Assembly: GCF_003449015.1 (NCBI RefSeq)
Contig: NZ_QRGD01000008.1
Span: forward strand, 186,001 to 250,000
DNA: 64,000 nucleotides
Source of the DNA: Aureibaculum luteum
GTDB lineage: Bacteria > Bacteroidota > Bacteroidia > Flavobacteriales > Flavobacteriaceae
Direction: 5' to 3'
Shown: positions 9,005 through 17,555 of the stretch, one piece after another
Layout: every line of letters begins with the position of its first letter
How positions within the stretch are numbered: position 1 is the first letter of the stretch
Translations under genes and position numbers: made by a program
Notes under the pieces: model-generated
Databases searched by the model: none
Seen by the model: the letters and a program-made list of their open reading frames with translations, nothing else
Told to the model about the DNA's origin: nothing

Positions 9005-9070
9005 AAATAAAAATTTCATTTAACTTGTATTATCAAAGTTAAATTGTAACTTCGCTTCGGAATTGCAAGT

Positions 9071-9078
9071 TAAATTTG
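9071..9078 (+). promoter_or_regulatory. Probable -7 box (TAAATTTG) for NTF2-like gene
   Basis: TAAATTTG matches TAnnTTTG exactly, 21 nt before the ATG at 9100. A TTG at 9044-9046 is a candidate -33 element, slightly farther than usual. The divergent HxlR regulator makes this intergenic stretch a likely operator. Confidence 0.5.
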
Positions 9079-9099
9079 CGGTTTGTAAAATAAAAAGTA

Positions 9100-9462
9100 A
9101 TGGGAAAAACACCAATGGAAGTATATCAAGCCTTCGGACAAGGTTTGATATCAGGAACTGATTCTTGGAAAGAAGCAGTAGCAAAAAATGTAATGTTTAA
9201 AGGACCTGTTGACGAAGTAAAAGGTTTGGAAGCGTTCGCAAAATTAAATGAAAGCTTTATGCCAATGATAATAGGAAACGAAATGAAACAGGTTTTAGAA
9301 GCCGGAAATTTTGTAATCACTCAAGTTATTATGGACATTGCAATGCCTTCCGGTAAAACCGTTCAACTCGATATGAGTGAATGGTATGAAATAAAAGACG
9401 GAAAAATACAGAGCATCAAAATTTATTATGATGCTGAAGAATTTAGAAAAGAAATGGCTTAA
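9100..9462 (+). CDS. NTF2-like (SnoaL-type) protein
   Basis: This 120-aa single-domain protein has the NTF2-like pattern: an N-terminal helix (PMEVYQAFGQGLISG), then VMFKGPVDEVKGLEAF, and a closing strand set ending in WYEIKDGKIQSIKIYYDAEEF. It is the first gene after the divergent HxlR regulator and is probably cotranscribed with the SRPBCC gene 46 nt downstream. No enzymatic residues can be assigned safely; a detoxification or ligand-binding role is inferred from context. Confidence 0.75.
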   Translation: MGKTPMEVYQAFGQGLISGTDSWKEAVAKNVMFKGPVDEVKGLEAFAKLNESFMPMIIGNEMKQVLEAGNFVITQVIMDIAMPSGKTVQLDMSEWYEIKDGKIQSIKIYYDAEEFRKEMA

Positions 9463-9508
9463 GTCATCTTGAAAAAGTCCCTTTTTACAGAAATTAAATA
9501 TAGATATT

Positions 9509-9952
9509 ATGGCAACAATACAAAACGAAATAACAATTAATGCACCAATTAATAAAATTTGGGAGGCACTTACAAATGTCGGAGAATTGGATAAATATGA
9601 CCCCACAGTTAAAAAATGTACGGTGCTGTCACAAACAACAAAAGGAATTGGAGCTTCTCGAAAAGTAACAATGAAAGACGGTAAAAACTGGTTTGAGGAA
9701 AAATGTACGGTTTCAAAAGAGAATGAAGCATTGACTTATGAATTGACAGATTGTTCATTTCCAGTTAAAAACTTAAACCATTCCTATACTTTTGAACAAA
9801 AAGAAAATATGGTGAAGGTCAAACAAATAATGAATTATCAAGTTAAATTTGGTTTTTTAGGTAAGGTTCTTGACACTCTTATAATGCGTAAACAATCTGA
9901 CAAAGGAATCAAGGAGTTTCTTGGAGGACTAAAATCCTATACCGAAAATTAA
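9509..9952 (+). CDS. SRPBCC-family (polyketide cyclase-like) protein
   Basis: The 147-aa protein begins with the typical START/SRPBCC entry (EITINAPINKIWEALTNVGELDKYDP) and ends with the long C-terminal helix that closes the hydrophobic cavity (KGIKEFLGGLKSYTEN). Members bind hydrophobic ligands. It sits between NTF2-like and TfoX-N genes in a row of small proteins probably governed by HxlR. Confidence 0.82.
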   Translation: MATIQNEITINAPINKIWEALTNVGELDKYDPTVKKCTVLSQTTKGIGASRKVTMKDGKNWFEEKCTVSKENEALTYELTDCSFPVKNLNHSYTFEQKENMVKVKQIMNYQVKFGFLGKVLDTLIMRKQSDKGIKEFLGGLKSYTEN

Positions 9953-9964
9953 TACCTTTTGATA

Positions 9965-10309
9965 ATGGCATATGATGAACATTTAGGCGATAGAATCCGA
10001 CAAATACTAAAATTAAAGAAAGTCCAGTTTTCCGACAAAAAAATGATAGGAGGATTGATTTTTATGGTTAACGAGAAAATGTGTTGTGGAATCCATATAG
10101 ATAAGAAATATGGAGACAGCCTGTTAATGGTGAAAATTGGAACAGAAGCATACGAAACAGAAATAAAAAAAGATGTTTGTTTACCAATGGACTTTACAGG
10201 CAGACCAATGAAAGGGTATGTTTTCATAATTCCGAATGGATTTGATTTGGATAAGGACTTGGAATATTGGATTGATAAAGCGTTGGATTTTAATAGAAAA
10301 GCAACATAG
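9965..10309 (+). CDS. TfoX/Sxy N-terminal domain protein
   Basis: The start is ATG 9965, chosen over an upstream TTG. The protein is one TfoX N-terminal domain: RIRQILKLKKVQFSDKKMIGG, then LIFMVNEKMCCGIH, then SLLMVKIGTEAYE, and a C-terminal WIDKALDFN helix. Stand-alone TfoX-N proteins are common in Bacteroidota and are not known competence regulators. The start lies 13 nt after the SRPBCC stop, which supports an operon. Confidence 0.82.
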   Translation: MAYDEHLGDRIRQILKLKKVQFSDKKMIGGLIFMVNEKMCCGIHIDKKYGDSLLMVKIGTEAYETEIKKDVCLPMDFTGRPMKGYVFIIPNGFDLDKDLEYWIDKALDFNRKAT

Positions 10310-10387
10310 GCAGTATCTAGAAATTAGTTGTAAATTGATCTATCTGATAAGTTAGAGCATATAAATTAACCTTTTAATTATATAATT

Positions 10388-10633
10388 ATGAAAACAATGA
10401 CTTGTAAACAATTAGGCGGACCTTGCGAAAAGGAGTTTCACGCTAACACTTTTGAAGAAATGATTGAAAAAAGTAAAAAACACGGAATGGAAATGTTTCA
10501 AAAAGGCGACAAAGAACATATTCGAGTTATGAACGAAATGAAAGAGAATATGAAATCTCAAAGTTCTGAAGATATGCAAAACTGGATGAAAACTAAAAAA
10601 GAAATGTTTTTAGCGTTACCTGAAAACAGTTAA
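10388..10633 (+). CDS. Small DUF1059-like protein
   Basis: This 81-aa cytosolic protein opens with MKTMTCKQLGGPCEKEFHA, resembling the DUF1059 start (two Cys and GGPC). A TFEEMIEKSKKHGMEMF helix follows, and the rest is Met/Lys-rich. Its function is unknown. It follows the TfoX-N gene by 78 nt. The two closely spaced cysteines suggest metal or thiol chemistry, but that is only a guess. Confidence 0.65.
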   Translation: MKTMTCKQLGGPCEKEFHANTFEEMIEKSKKHGMEMFQKGDKEHIRVMNEMKENMKSQSSEDMQNWMKTKKEMFLALPENS

Positions 10634-10803
10634 ATCAAGAAAAAGGAAAAGCACTACATACAACAATGGTTAAAAATAAAATTTGGCATTCAAATGAAAA
10701 ATAAAAGCAAAATATTATTTTTAGTATTCGTTATAAACCGTAACGATGGTACTTGTTAATGGTACTACGTTTTTTAAACTTAACCTTGTAAGTAATTTAA
10801 AAA

Positions 10804-12066
10804 ATGAAAGTAAGTAACAAGAAACATAGTAGAGAATTGACCGAACATTTTTTTAGAAATGAATACGGAAAAATGGTTTCTGTTATTACAAAATATATCG
10901 GAACAGCGAATGTCCAAACTGCGGAAGATATTGTACAGGAAACTTTACTGAAAGCAGTTGATTATTGGCAACACAACGGAATACCAAAGAACCCACAGGC
11001 TTGGTTGTATACAACTGCAAAAAACCTAACACTCAACATCCTAAAACGAAATAAACAGCAATCGGAATTCAATGACCAAACAATTGAACAAAATTCGGAA
11101 CAATTAGAAAATTTGGAAATTTCCAAAGAACTGATTTCTGACGAGCAGTTAAAAATGATGTTCGTTTGTTGCCACCCAAAAATCTCTGAAAATTCAAAAA
11201 TTTGTTTGATTTTAAAAATCCTTTGTGGTTTTAGTATTTCGGAAATAGCAAATGCTTTTTTCGCATCTAACGAAACTATTAACAAACGTTTGGTAAGAGG
11301 TCGAAAGCAATTGCGAATTAACAATGTGAGTTTTAAACTTCCGAACAACCTAAATGAAAATCTTCCGATTGTTTTAAAAACGATTTTCTTGCTTTTTAAT
11401 GAAGGTTATAGTCCAACCCAAAAAAATGAACTTATAAGATACGACTTGTGTCTTGAGGCAATTCGGTTATGCGAAATATTGGTAAACAGCGAAATTCTTG
11501 AAAAAAAACCTGATTGCTACGCTCTTTTGGCACTGATGTATTTAAACGCTTCAAGATTTGATTCACGAATGAATTCGACCAATTCCATTATCGAAATGGA
11601 CAAACAAGACCGAAAAAATTGGAATCAAGAATTAATCAATAAGGGCATTAACTATCTAAATGAAGCTATTGGCGAAAACCAAGTTTCTATTTATCTAATT
11701 TTGGCAACTATTTCAGCCAATCATTGTATTGCAACACGCTATGAAATAACGGATTGGGAAGAGATTTTATCGCTTTACGACAGCCTAATTGAGTTAGAAG
11801 ACACACCAATAATACGACTGAATAGAATTGTTGCACTTTCAAAAGTAAAAGGAAACAGAAAAGCAATATCGGAATTGGAAAATCTTGAAAAACAAACCGA
11901 AATTGACAAAAACCATCTTTTTCATTCAACTTTAGCCGAACTCTACAAATTGGAAAACGAAACGGAAAAAGCTCAAAATAGCTATAAAACTGCTATTTCC
12001 TTGACCAAAAATAAACGAGATATAAAATTGCTTCAAAAAAAATTAATAGAAGTTGTCCCTATTTAA
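10804..12066 (+). CDS. ECF42-type (SigJ-like) sigma factor with TPR-like C-terminus
   Basis: This 420-aa protein joins sigma region 2 (VQTAEDIVQETLLKAVDYW) and region 4 (LCGFSISEIANAFFASNETINKRLVRGRKQL) to a roughly 230-residue helical C-terminal extension (LLFNEGYSPTQ, RYDLCLEAIRLC, DTPIIRLNRIVALSKVKG). MFVCCHPKISENSKICLILK is the signature linker of the ECF42 group. ECF42 factors lack a classical anti-sigma; the extension is needed for activity, and the genes sit beside YCII/DGPF proteins, as here (12113 and 12984). The inducing signal is unknown. Confidence 0.9.
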   Translation: MKVSNKKHSRELTEHFFRNEYGKMVSVITKYIGTANVQTAEDIVQETLLKAVDYWQHNGIPKNPQAWLYTTAKNLTLNILKRNKQQSEFNDQTIEQNSEQLENLEISKELISDEQLKMMFVCCHPKISENSKICLILKILCGFSISEIANAFFASNETINKRLVRGRKQLRINNVSFKLPNNLNENLPIVLKTIFLLFNEGYSPTQKNELIRYDLCLEAIRLCEILVNSEILEKKPDCYALLALMYLNASRFDSRMNSTNSIIEMDKQDRKNWNQELINKGINYLNEAIGENQVSIYLILATISANHCIATRYEITDWEEILSLYDSLIELEDTPIIRLNRIVALSKVKGNRKAISELENLEKQTEIDKNHLFHSTLAELYKLENETEKAQNSYKTAISLTKNKRDIKLLQKKLIEVVPI

Positions 12067-12112
12067 TAAACTCAATTGTTATAAGGGTATAATCTATTAA
12101 TTAAAACAAATT

Positions 12113-12550
12113 ATGAAGAAAATTTTTATCATCTTGATAGTCTTTATGACTATTTCAAACAGCTATTCTCAAACTGACAGCAAAGAAGAAGTTCAACAAG
12201 AATTTATGTTTTATGTCTATTCAGATGGCAATCGAATTACCGACCTAACATCCGAAAAGCAAAAATTACATATTCAAAAAGTTGGTGCTTACATTGAAAA
12301 TTTAGCGAGAACAGGAAAACTAAAAGACGCGCAACCTTTAGAAATGGAAGGAACTAAAATATCAAGTAACAAAGGTAATTTTAGTGAAACTCAACTAAAC
12401 AAGGACAAAAAAGTTATCGCTGGATATTATCATATTTTAGCTGTAAATATGGAAGAAGCGATAAACATTGCAAAAGCAGACCCAAGGTTCGAGGAAGAGG
12501 GTTGGGAAATTGTAATTCGTCCAATTAAAAAAGTCGAAGGAATAAATTAA
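12113..12550 (+). CDS. Exported YCII/DGPF-like protein
   Basis: A clear signal peptide (MKKIFIILIVFMTISNSYSQ) is followed by one YCII-related domain: EFMFYVYSDGNRITDL, then KLHIQKVGAYIENLARTGKLK, then VIAGYYHILAVNMEEAINIAK and IRPIKKVEGIN. It is clearly a paralogue of the protein at 12984 but has lost the DGPF tetrapeptide (SETQLNKDKKVIAGYY instead). Export of a YCII domain is unusual, since family members next to ECF42 factors are normally cytosolic. Confidence 0.8.
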   Translation: MKKIFIILIVFMTISNSYSQTDSKEEVQQEFMFYVYSDGNRITDLTSEKQKLHIQKVGAYIENLARTGKLKDAQPLEMEGTKISSNKGNFSETQLNKDKKVIAGYYHILAVNMEEAINIAKADPRFEEEGWEIVIRPIKKVEGIN

Positions 12551-12556
12551 ATAATT

Positions 12557-12958
12557 ATGGAACAAATCAATTATATAGCTGTAATTGTCACAGCATTCGT
12601 TATTCAATTTATTGGTTTTTTATGGTATTCGCCTTTTCTATTTGGCACCAAATGGATGAAATTATTAAACACCAATCCTGAACAGATAAAAGCGATGGGG
12701 AAAAAGCCTCATCTAATAGCTTTACTAACTGCTTTCTTTATGTCTTTTATGATGGCATTTATATTGTTATGGACTAACACAAATAATATAGTTTCTGCAA
12801 TAGGTTTAGCCACCTTAATTTGGTTTGGAGTTACTTTACCAGATAGTATTCCCCATTACAAATTTGCAAAACTACCTTTAGGAATACTAATTTTAGATAT
12901 TTTCCATACGCTATCAATGCTGATAACTTCAGCAATAATTTTAACATTATGGAAATAA
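12557..12958 (+). CDS. DUF1761 family membrane protein
   Basis: The 133-aa protein has four predicted transmembrane helices and the DUF1761 pattern: an N-terminal VIQFIGFLWYSPFLFGTKWM and an internal FFMSFMMAFILLW. Its function is unknown. It lies 6 nt after the exported YCII gene and 25 nt before the DGPF gene, so it is probably part of the ECF42-led operon or regulon. Confidence 0.82.
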   Translation: MEQINYIAVIVTAFVIQFIGFLWYSPFLFGTKWMKLLNTNPEQIKAMGKKPHLIALLTAFFMSFMMAFILLWTNTNNIVSAIGLATLIWFGVTLPDSIPHYKFAKLPLGILILDIFHTLSMLITSAIILTLWK

Positions 12959-12983
12959 AAAACAATCACTTAAAATATCAATT

Positions 12984-13343
12984 ATGAATGAATTTATGTT
13001 ATTTATTAGAAGCGAAGGAAATCCAGTAGCGAACCTTTCGCCAGAACAACAACAAGAACACGTTCAAAAAGTTGGAGGATTTATAAAAAGAATGGTTGGC
13101 CAAGGAAAAATGAAAGCTGCCCAACCTTTGGAAATGCAAGGCAGTATTTTATCCTTTGAAAATGGTAGTTTTACAGACGGACCATTTAACGAAACCAAAG
13201 AGGTTATTTCAGGTTATTACCACATTTTAGCAAAGGATTTAAAAGAAGCGATTGAAATTGCAAAATCTGACCCAAGATTTGAGGACGGAAAATGGAGAAT
13301 GGAAGTTCGCCCGATTATGAAAGTGGACGGAATTAATGATTGA
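12984..13343 (+). CDS. YCII-related DGPF-domain protein
   Basis: This 119-aa cytosolic protein carries the diagnostic tetrapeptide in SFTDGPFNETKEVISGYYH. It has a FMLFIRSEGNPVANLSPEQQ start and ends FEDGKWRMEVRPIMKVDGIND. DGPF/YCII proteins are the conserved neighbours of ECF42 sigma factors; their biochemical role is unsettled. With the sigma factor, the exported paralogue and DUF1761 it forms a compact four-gene cluster. Confidence 0.9.
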   Translation: MNEFMLFIRSEGNPVANLSPEQQQEHVQKVGGFIKRMVGQGKMKAAQPLEMQGSILSFENGSFTDGPFNETKEVISGYYHILAKDLKEAIEIAKSDPRFEDGKWRMEVRPIMKVDGIND

Positions 13344-13392
13344 GTCAGACAAAACAGCAGAGTAAAAACGGAATTCAGTAAAATTTAATATA

Positions 13393-14250
13393 ATGCGCAA
13401 GTTTAAATTTGATGAAAAGAAATATGGACATGAACTAACAATGGATTTGCATTCGTTGAAAGGTCGGTCTGCAAATTATTTTGAACCTAAAGTGCATACT
13501 ACAGATTTTTTCGAAATTATGTTCCTAAAAAACAGTAAAGGGCATATTAACATTAATGGTTTCGATACTTCTTTAAAACCATATACCATTCTTTGCAATT
13601 CACCAAATCAAAAGAAAACAAATGCTATATCATCTGCTCAGGGATATCATTTAGTATTCAAAGATGATTTTCTGGCAAATTTCTTTTCAGATAAACTATT
13701 TGTCTACAAACTACACTTTTTTTACAATGCTGTATTACCACAATTCTTCGAAATGGATAAAGATGAATATAATACCATTACCTACAGTTTAGAATTGATA
13801 ACTAAAGAAATTGAAAGTTTTAGGGAAGATAGTCGTCATATTATCCGTTCACTCTTATATTTTGTTCTAACAAAACTAAATCGTCAATATGCAGATTTTT
13901 ATGATATTCAGTTATCCTCTTTTGCAGACTCTATTGCTTATTCCTTTAAAAACATCTTGGAAGAAAATATTAGAAATCTTCATTTGGTTAGCGATTACAC
14001 TAACCTTTTAAATATTGAACGCAACAAATTGAACATCCTAGTGAAAAAACAATTTGGAGTCACTTCAAAGGAATTGATTCAACAAAGATTAATACTGGAG
14101 ATAAAAAACGAACTACTTTTCACGACCAAAACGATATCTGAAATTTCTTTGGACTTAAATTTTAGTGAACCCAATAACTTATCTCGTTTTTTTCAAAGGC
14201 TATCGGGAATATCCCCTTTAGAATACAGAATGAATAGCAAAAAGATATAA
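13393..14250 (+). CDS. AraC-family transcriptional regulator
   Basis: An N-terminal cupin-like sensing half spans about residues 1-180 (FFEIMFLKNSKGHININ). A C-terminal double HTH ends in KTISEISLDLNFSEPNNLSRFFQRLSGISPLEYRMNSKK, typical of AraC proteins. It follows the DGPF gene by 50 nt on the same strand and precedes the type I phosphodiesterase by 67 nt. Its target is not evident; either neighbour is possible. Confidence 0.88.
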   Translation: MRKFKFDEKKYGHELTMDLHSLKGRSANYFEPKVHTTDFFEIMFLKNSKGHININGFDTSLKPYTILCNSPNQKKTNAISSAQGYHLVFKDDFLANFFSDKLFVYKLHFFYNAVLPQFFEMDKDEYNTITYSLELITKEIESFREDSRHIIRSLLYFVLTKLNRQYADFYDIQLSSFADSIAYSFKNILEENIRNLHLVSDYTNLLNIERNKLNILVKKQFGVTSKELIQQRLILEIKNELLFTTKTISEISLDLNFSEPNNLSRFFQRLSGISPLEYRMNSKKI

Positions 14251-14316
14251 ATAAGAACTTAAATGATAGGTATGTAAAGAGATTCTGGTTCGACCTTAGC
14301 AATAAAAATACATCAG

Positions 14317-16242
14317 ATGAACCTTAAAATTCTCCCTACACTTACATGTTCCTTTTTATTAATATTTAGCTGTGTCACTTCCTTTGGTCAAGAAAAAACC
14401 GAAGATTCTAAAGTTGTACTAATATCAATCGATGGTGCGGCAGATTGGATTCTAGATGATTTACTCGACAGAAATCTTTTGCAAAAAAACGGTGCATTTT
14501 CTACTATCAGAAAAAAAGGCACTTACGCAGAAAGTATGATCCCAGTTAGCATTAGTGCAACGGCAGTTTCGCATATTTCTTTATTTACTGGTGTGCAACC
14601 CAACGTTCATGGAATTGTAGGTAACAATATATTATTGCCGGGAGAAGAAATAAAATCACCTAGAGGAACTTCTGGTTTTTTAGCTCCGATAGAAACCGAA
14701 ACGTTGTGGAGTGCCGTAATGCGACAAGGTAAAAATGTTACAAATATAAATGCTGTTGGTCAAGACAATTCTTCTTCTGACCGAATGGGAACCAGAACTT
14801 TTGGATATGGGAAAAAATTGGCCAATTCTGTTGTGAAATCAATGTTTCTGGGCGAAATAATCATGACTAATGGTTCCTCTAAATTTGAGCGTATAGGAAA
14901 ACTTAGTTCACAAACAACTGCCGCTTTTAAATTATTCAAAGGGGGTGATGTTCCCGTTTTCTGTTTTATTGCAGATAGTACCTTTGATGATATTATTAAC
15001 TACGATACAGTTATAGTTGACTTTGACGAAAATCTAGAGAATGGTCATGCAGGAAAATTGAAAGCCAATGAATGGTCAGAAATTTCATTTGATGTAAATG
15101 GACAAAAAGTTTTGAGTTGGTCTTATCTCATGGATTTAAATTCTGTAACTGCCGAATCTAAAGTTTATTTTGGAGCAATCGGTTTCAACCCTTCTAGCCC
15201 AGATACATTTAAAGAAAAAATGGAAAATGAAGTCGGAATGTGGCCATGCGAGCAGGATAATATGAAGCTCAATAAAGGTTTGATGACCGAACAAATGTGG
15301 TTTGACCAAGCCGAACGTTTAGTAAAATATTATCAAAATTTATTATTGGCGAATATAAACGAGAACAATTGGGACTTGCTGAGTGGATACTTTACGCTTA
15401 TTGATGATGTACAGCATCGATTTCTATTAAAAGATTCGAGGCAGTTAGATTACAACATGGAAAAAGGTGAAAGACGAAAACGATACGATAATTATGTGGT
15501 ATGGGCTTATCAAACAATAGACAATCTACTCAATGAACTCATGCAAGCTGCTCCCAAGAGCGTGAATTTTATTATAGTTTCGGATCATGGTGTCGCTCCT
15601 ATCCATTCAGTAGTGCTCATCAATAGACTTTTGGAAGAAAATGGAATATCCATCACGGGAGATTCAATCGAAGCAAGAGCGTACAGTTCAGGACCCGCAG
15701 CACATATTTATGTAAATGTAAAAGGAAGACAAGAAAATGGTACTGTTCCAAAAAGTGAGCTTCCCAAATATATTGCAAAAATTTCAAAAGCTTGTAAGGA
15801 GCTGAAAGATCCACTGACGGGTTCGCCTATTTTTTCAGTTGTTCTCGAAACTTCAGAGTTAGAAAACTTACAGTTGAACCATTCAAATAGGTCAGGAGAC
15901 ATTTTTGTAAGTGCTAGAATTGGCTGGTCTCTTTCTTCCAAACTTGTTTCTGGAATACCAGTTACTATTCCTAATTCCTTTAATAAGGACGCCTATGCAC
16001 ATTTAAACGAAAATATACAGCGATTTTTAAGTTCTGGTTTCATGAACGAGACTGGACTTGGTGTACATGGTAATCTAGGAGGCGATAGAAATATGCACGC
16101 CATATTTTATGCTTTTGGACCTAAAGTTTCACAAAAAAATATAGGAGTCATAAGTGCTTTAGATGTCACTCCAACAGTTTCTAGCCTTCTTAAAATTAAA
16201 CCACCAAGTAAAGCGAAGGGCGCTGTGGTTATTAAAAACTGA
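14317..16242 (+). CDS. Exported type I phosphodiesterase/alkaline phosphatase superfamily protein
   Basis: A signal peptide (LLIFSCVTSFGQ; possibly lipidated at Cys19) precedes an alkaline-phosphatase-superfamily domain. VVLISIDGAADW holds the first metal-binding Asp. ISATAVSHISLFTGVQPNVHGIVG carries the nucleophilic Thr near residue 82. IIVSDHGVAPIH and GVHGNLGGDRNMHAIFYAFG supply the remaining metal ligands. An insertion of about 200 residues in the middle includes IDDVQHRF. The family includes nucleotide pyrophosphatases and phosphonate or phosphodiester hydrolases. At 641 aa it is longer than simple family members. The substrate is not predictable. Confidence 0.87.
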   Translation: MNLKILPTLTCSFLLIFSCVTSFGQEKTEDSKVVLISIDGAADWILDDLLDRNLLQKNGAFSTIRKKGTYAESMIPVSISATAVSHISLFTGVQPNVHGIVGNNILLPGEEIKSPRGTSGFLAPIETETLWSAVMRQGKNVTNINAVGQDNSSSDRMGTRTFGYGKKLANSVVKSMFLGEIIMTNGSSKFERIGKLSSQTTAAFKLFKGGDVPVFCFIADSTFDDIINYDTVIVDFDENLENGHAGKLKANEWSEISFDVNGQKVLSWSYLMDLNSVTAESKVYFGAIGFNPSSPDTFKEKMENEVGMWPCEQDNMKLNKGLMTEQMWFDQAERLVKYYQNLLLANINENNWDLLSGYFTLIDDVQHRFLLKDSRQLDYNMEKGERRKRYDNYVVWAYQTIDNLLNELMQAAPKSVNFIIVSDHGVAPIHSVVLINRLLEENGISITGDSIEARAYSSGPAAHIYVNVKGRQENGTVPKSELPKYIAKISKACKELKDPLTGSPIFSVVLETSELENLQLNHSNRSGDIFVSARIGWSLSSKLVSGIPVTIPNSFNKDAYAHLNENIQRFLSSGFMNETGLGVHGNLGGDRNMHAIFYAFGPKVSQKNIGVISALDVTPTVSSLLKIKPPSKAKGAVVIKN

Positions 16243-16254
16243 TCCCTTAATCCA

Positions 16255-16475
16255 TGCAATTTTTAAATATGAATTACAGCAATACTAATACCCATAATAC
16301 CATAGTGTTTCATACGTTCTTCAATAGACCATGTTGAATCACCCTCTATGTAAACCTGAGTTGGGAGACCAGTTTCTGCCTTTTAATTAAATCAAAGGTA
16401 TTATCAATCTTCGATTCTTCTTCACAAGATTGAAAAAGAACTATGATTAAGAGAATTGAGATACTGTTTTCATAT
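16255..16475 (-). pseudogene. Remnant of a serine-hydrolase lipoprotein gene
   Basis: Read on the minus strand, one frame gives a lipoprotein signal (SISILLIIVLFQSCEEE) and LIKRQKL. After a frameshift at an A-run, another frame gives ETGLPTQVYIEGDSTW and SIEERMKHYGIMGISIAVI, ending at a stop. The last part is the characteristic N-terminus of beta-lactamase-fold serine hydrolases (normally followed by the SxxK domain). The initiator ATG is out of frame and the catalytic body is missing. It lies at the 3' side of the PD40 cluster; an intact serine hydrolase lies at its other end. Confidence 0.72.
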
Positions 16476-16588
16476 TTATAAATTTTTTAATTGAAGTCTT
16501 CTTTTATAATAGTTTCATTCAAGATCATATGGTCTACGTTTGGTTAATAACCAATTAATTCCCCAGAGATGATGTTCTCGTATGCTTA

Positions 16589-17500
16589 CTATTTGGGTCT
16601 GAGATTCTCAATAATCTGAGCATCCACCCAGTATGGTTTTCCAACCCAATTTTCACTTCCATCTTCTTTAACCTCCCACGCTCCCCTCGAAAAAAATAGA
16701 TATTTTCCATCATCCGTCACATGTCCGCTACTTTCCGAGAGTTCTGTGTTTATTTGAGCTCCCATGTTAATTGCTGGTAGCCATGACCCATCCTTCGCTT
16801 GAAAACTAACGTAGAGATCAGAACCACCATATCCATCCTCTCTTCTAACATCCCATATCAAATAAGATTCATCCGGTGCAATGTGAGGGTGGGCAATCCA
16901 TGTTCCGGTGTTAATCTCCTTGCCCATTTTTTGACGAGGTTCATATTTGCCGTCTATAATCCGTGAATAACTGATAGCCCCAATTGTATCAGGTTTTTTA
17001 AATTGATCAAAGCCAAATTCATCAAAGTAAGAAGTTCCTTTGTCTGAAAACGATATCCCCATGATATGCTTATCTGAAAAAGGTGGTCCAAGACTTTTAT
17101 ATTCTGACCAACCAGTGTCGGTTCGAATTCTATATTTATTTCCACCGTATAAAGTATCTCCAGCCTTAGAGAATCTGGGCCATTTTAGTTCGGTTTCAGA
17201 TTCGTTTCCCCAACTCCCATTTTCATAGCGAATAACAAAAAATGTGCGTTCTTTATATTTCCCATTTTTTCTAGTGAAATAATAACTTTTCTTATCTGGA
17301 GAAAGCCTACCTCCTTCAAAAAGCCCCTCTGGAGAAACAATGTTAGGAGCAAACACTTTAGGAATTAAGCGCGGTGGCTTTTCTCCAAAATAACGATCTT
17401 CTAAGGTTGGAGGGCTAGCATCGTTTGCACTATTTTCTTGAGCATAGACCGTGTTAAGCGATATAGTAAATATCAATATTATTAATTTCGTTATTTTCAT
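16589..17500 (-). CDS. Exported PD40 propeller protein (PD40-a)
   Basis: A signal peptide (LIILIFTISLNTVYAQEN) is followed by PD40 repeats. It shares with its three paralogues the entry RLIPKVFAPNIVSPE, the block [18 protein letters not shown], the VTDDGKYLFFSRG repeat and the end YWVDAQIIENLRPK. It is a periplasmic or surface binding scaffold; no enzyme residues are visible. It is the second gene of the pair b-a (lipidated then secreted). Its start codon lies in three tandem ATGAAAAT units, and a (TTA)8 tract lies 22 nt upstream. Confidence 0.85.
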   Translation of the reverse strand: MKITKLIILIFTISLNTVYAQENSANDASPPTLEDRYFGEKPPRLIPKVFAPNIVSPEGLFEGGRLSPDKKSYYFTRKNGKYKERTFFVIRYENGSWGNESETELKWPRFSKAGDTLYGGNKYRIRTDTGWSEYKSLGPPFSDKHIMGISFSDKGTSYFDEFGFDQFKKPDTIGAISYSRIIDGKYEPRQKMGKEINTGTWIAHPHIAPDESYLIWDVRREDGYGGSDLYVSFQAKDGSWLPAINMGAQINTELSESSGHVTDDGKYLFFSRGAWEVKEDGSENWVGKPYWVDAQIIENLRPK

Positions 17501-17546
17501 ATTTTCATATTTTCATATTTTCTTATTATTATTATTATTATTATTA
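17493..17546. repeat. Tandem 8-mer (x3) and (TTA)8 at PD40-a start
   Basis: Three exact ATTTTCAT units (ATGAAAAT on the coding strand, 17493-17516) are followed by a diverged fourth copy and then by eight TTA triplets (17523-17546). Each 8-mer offers an ATG in a different frame; only the one at 17498-17500 opens the PD40-a frame. The TTA tract lies between PD40-b and PD40-a. Both tracts are prone to slippage. Confidence 0.85.
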
Positions 17547-17555
17547 TATGGTTTA

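Noticed and set aside
10962-11348. 128-codon minus-strand frame
   Set aside because: It is antisense to the ECF42 sigma gene, with no family resemblance.
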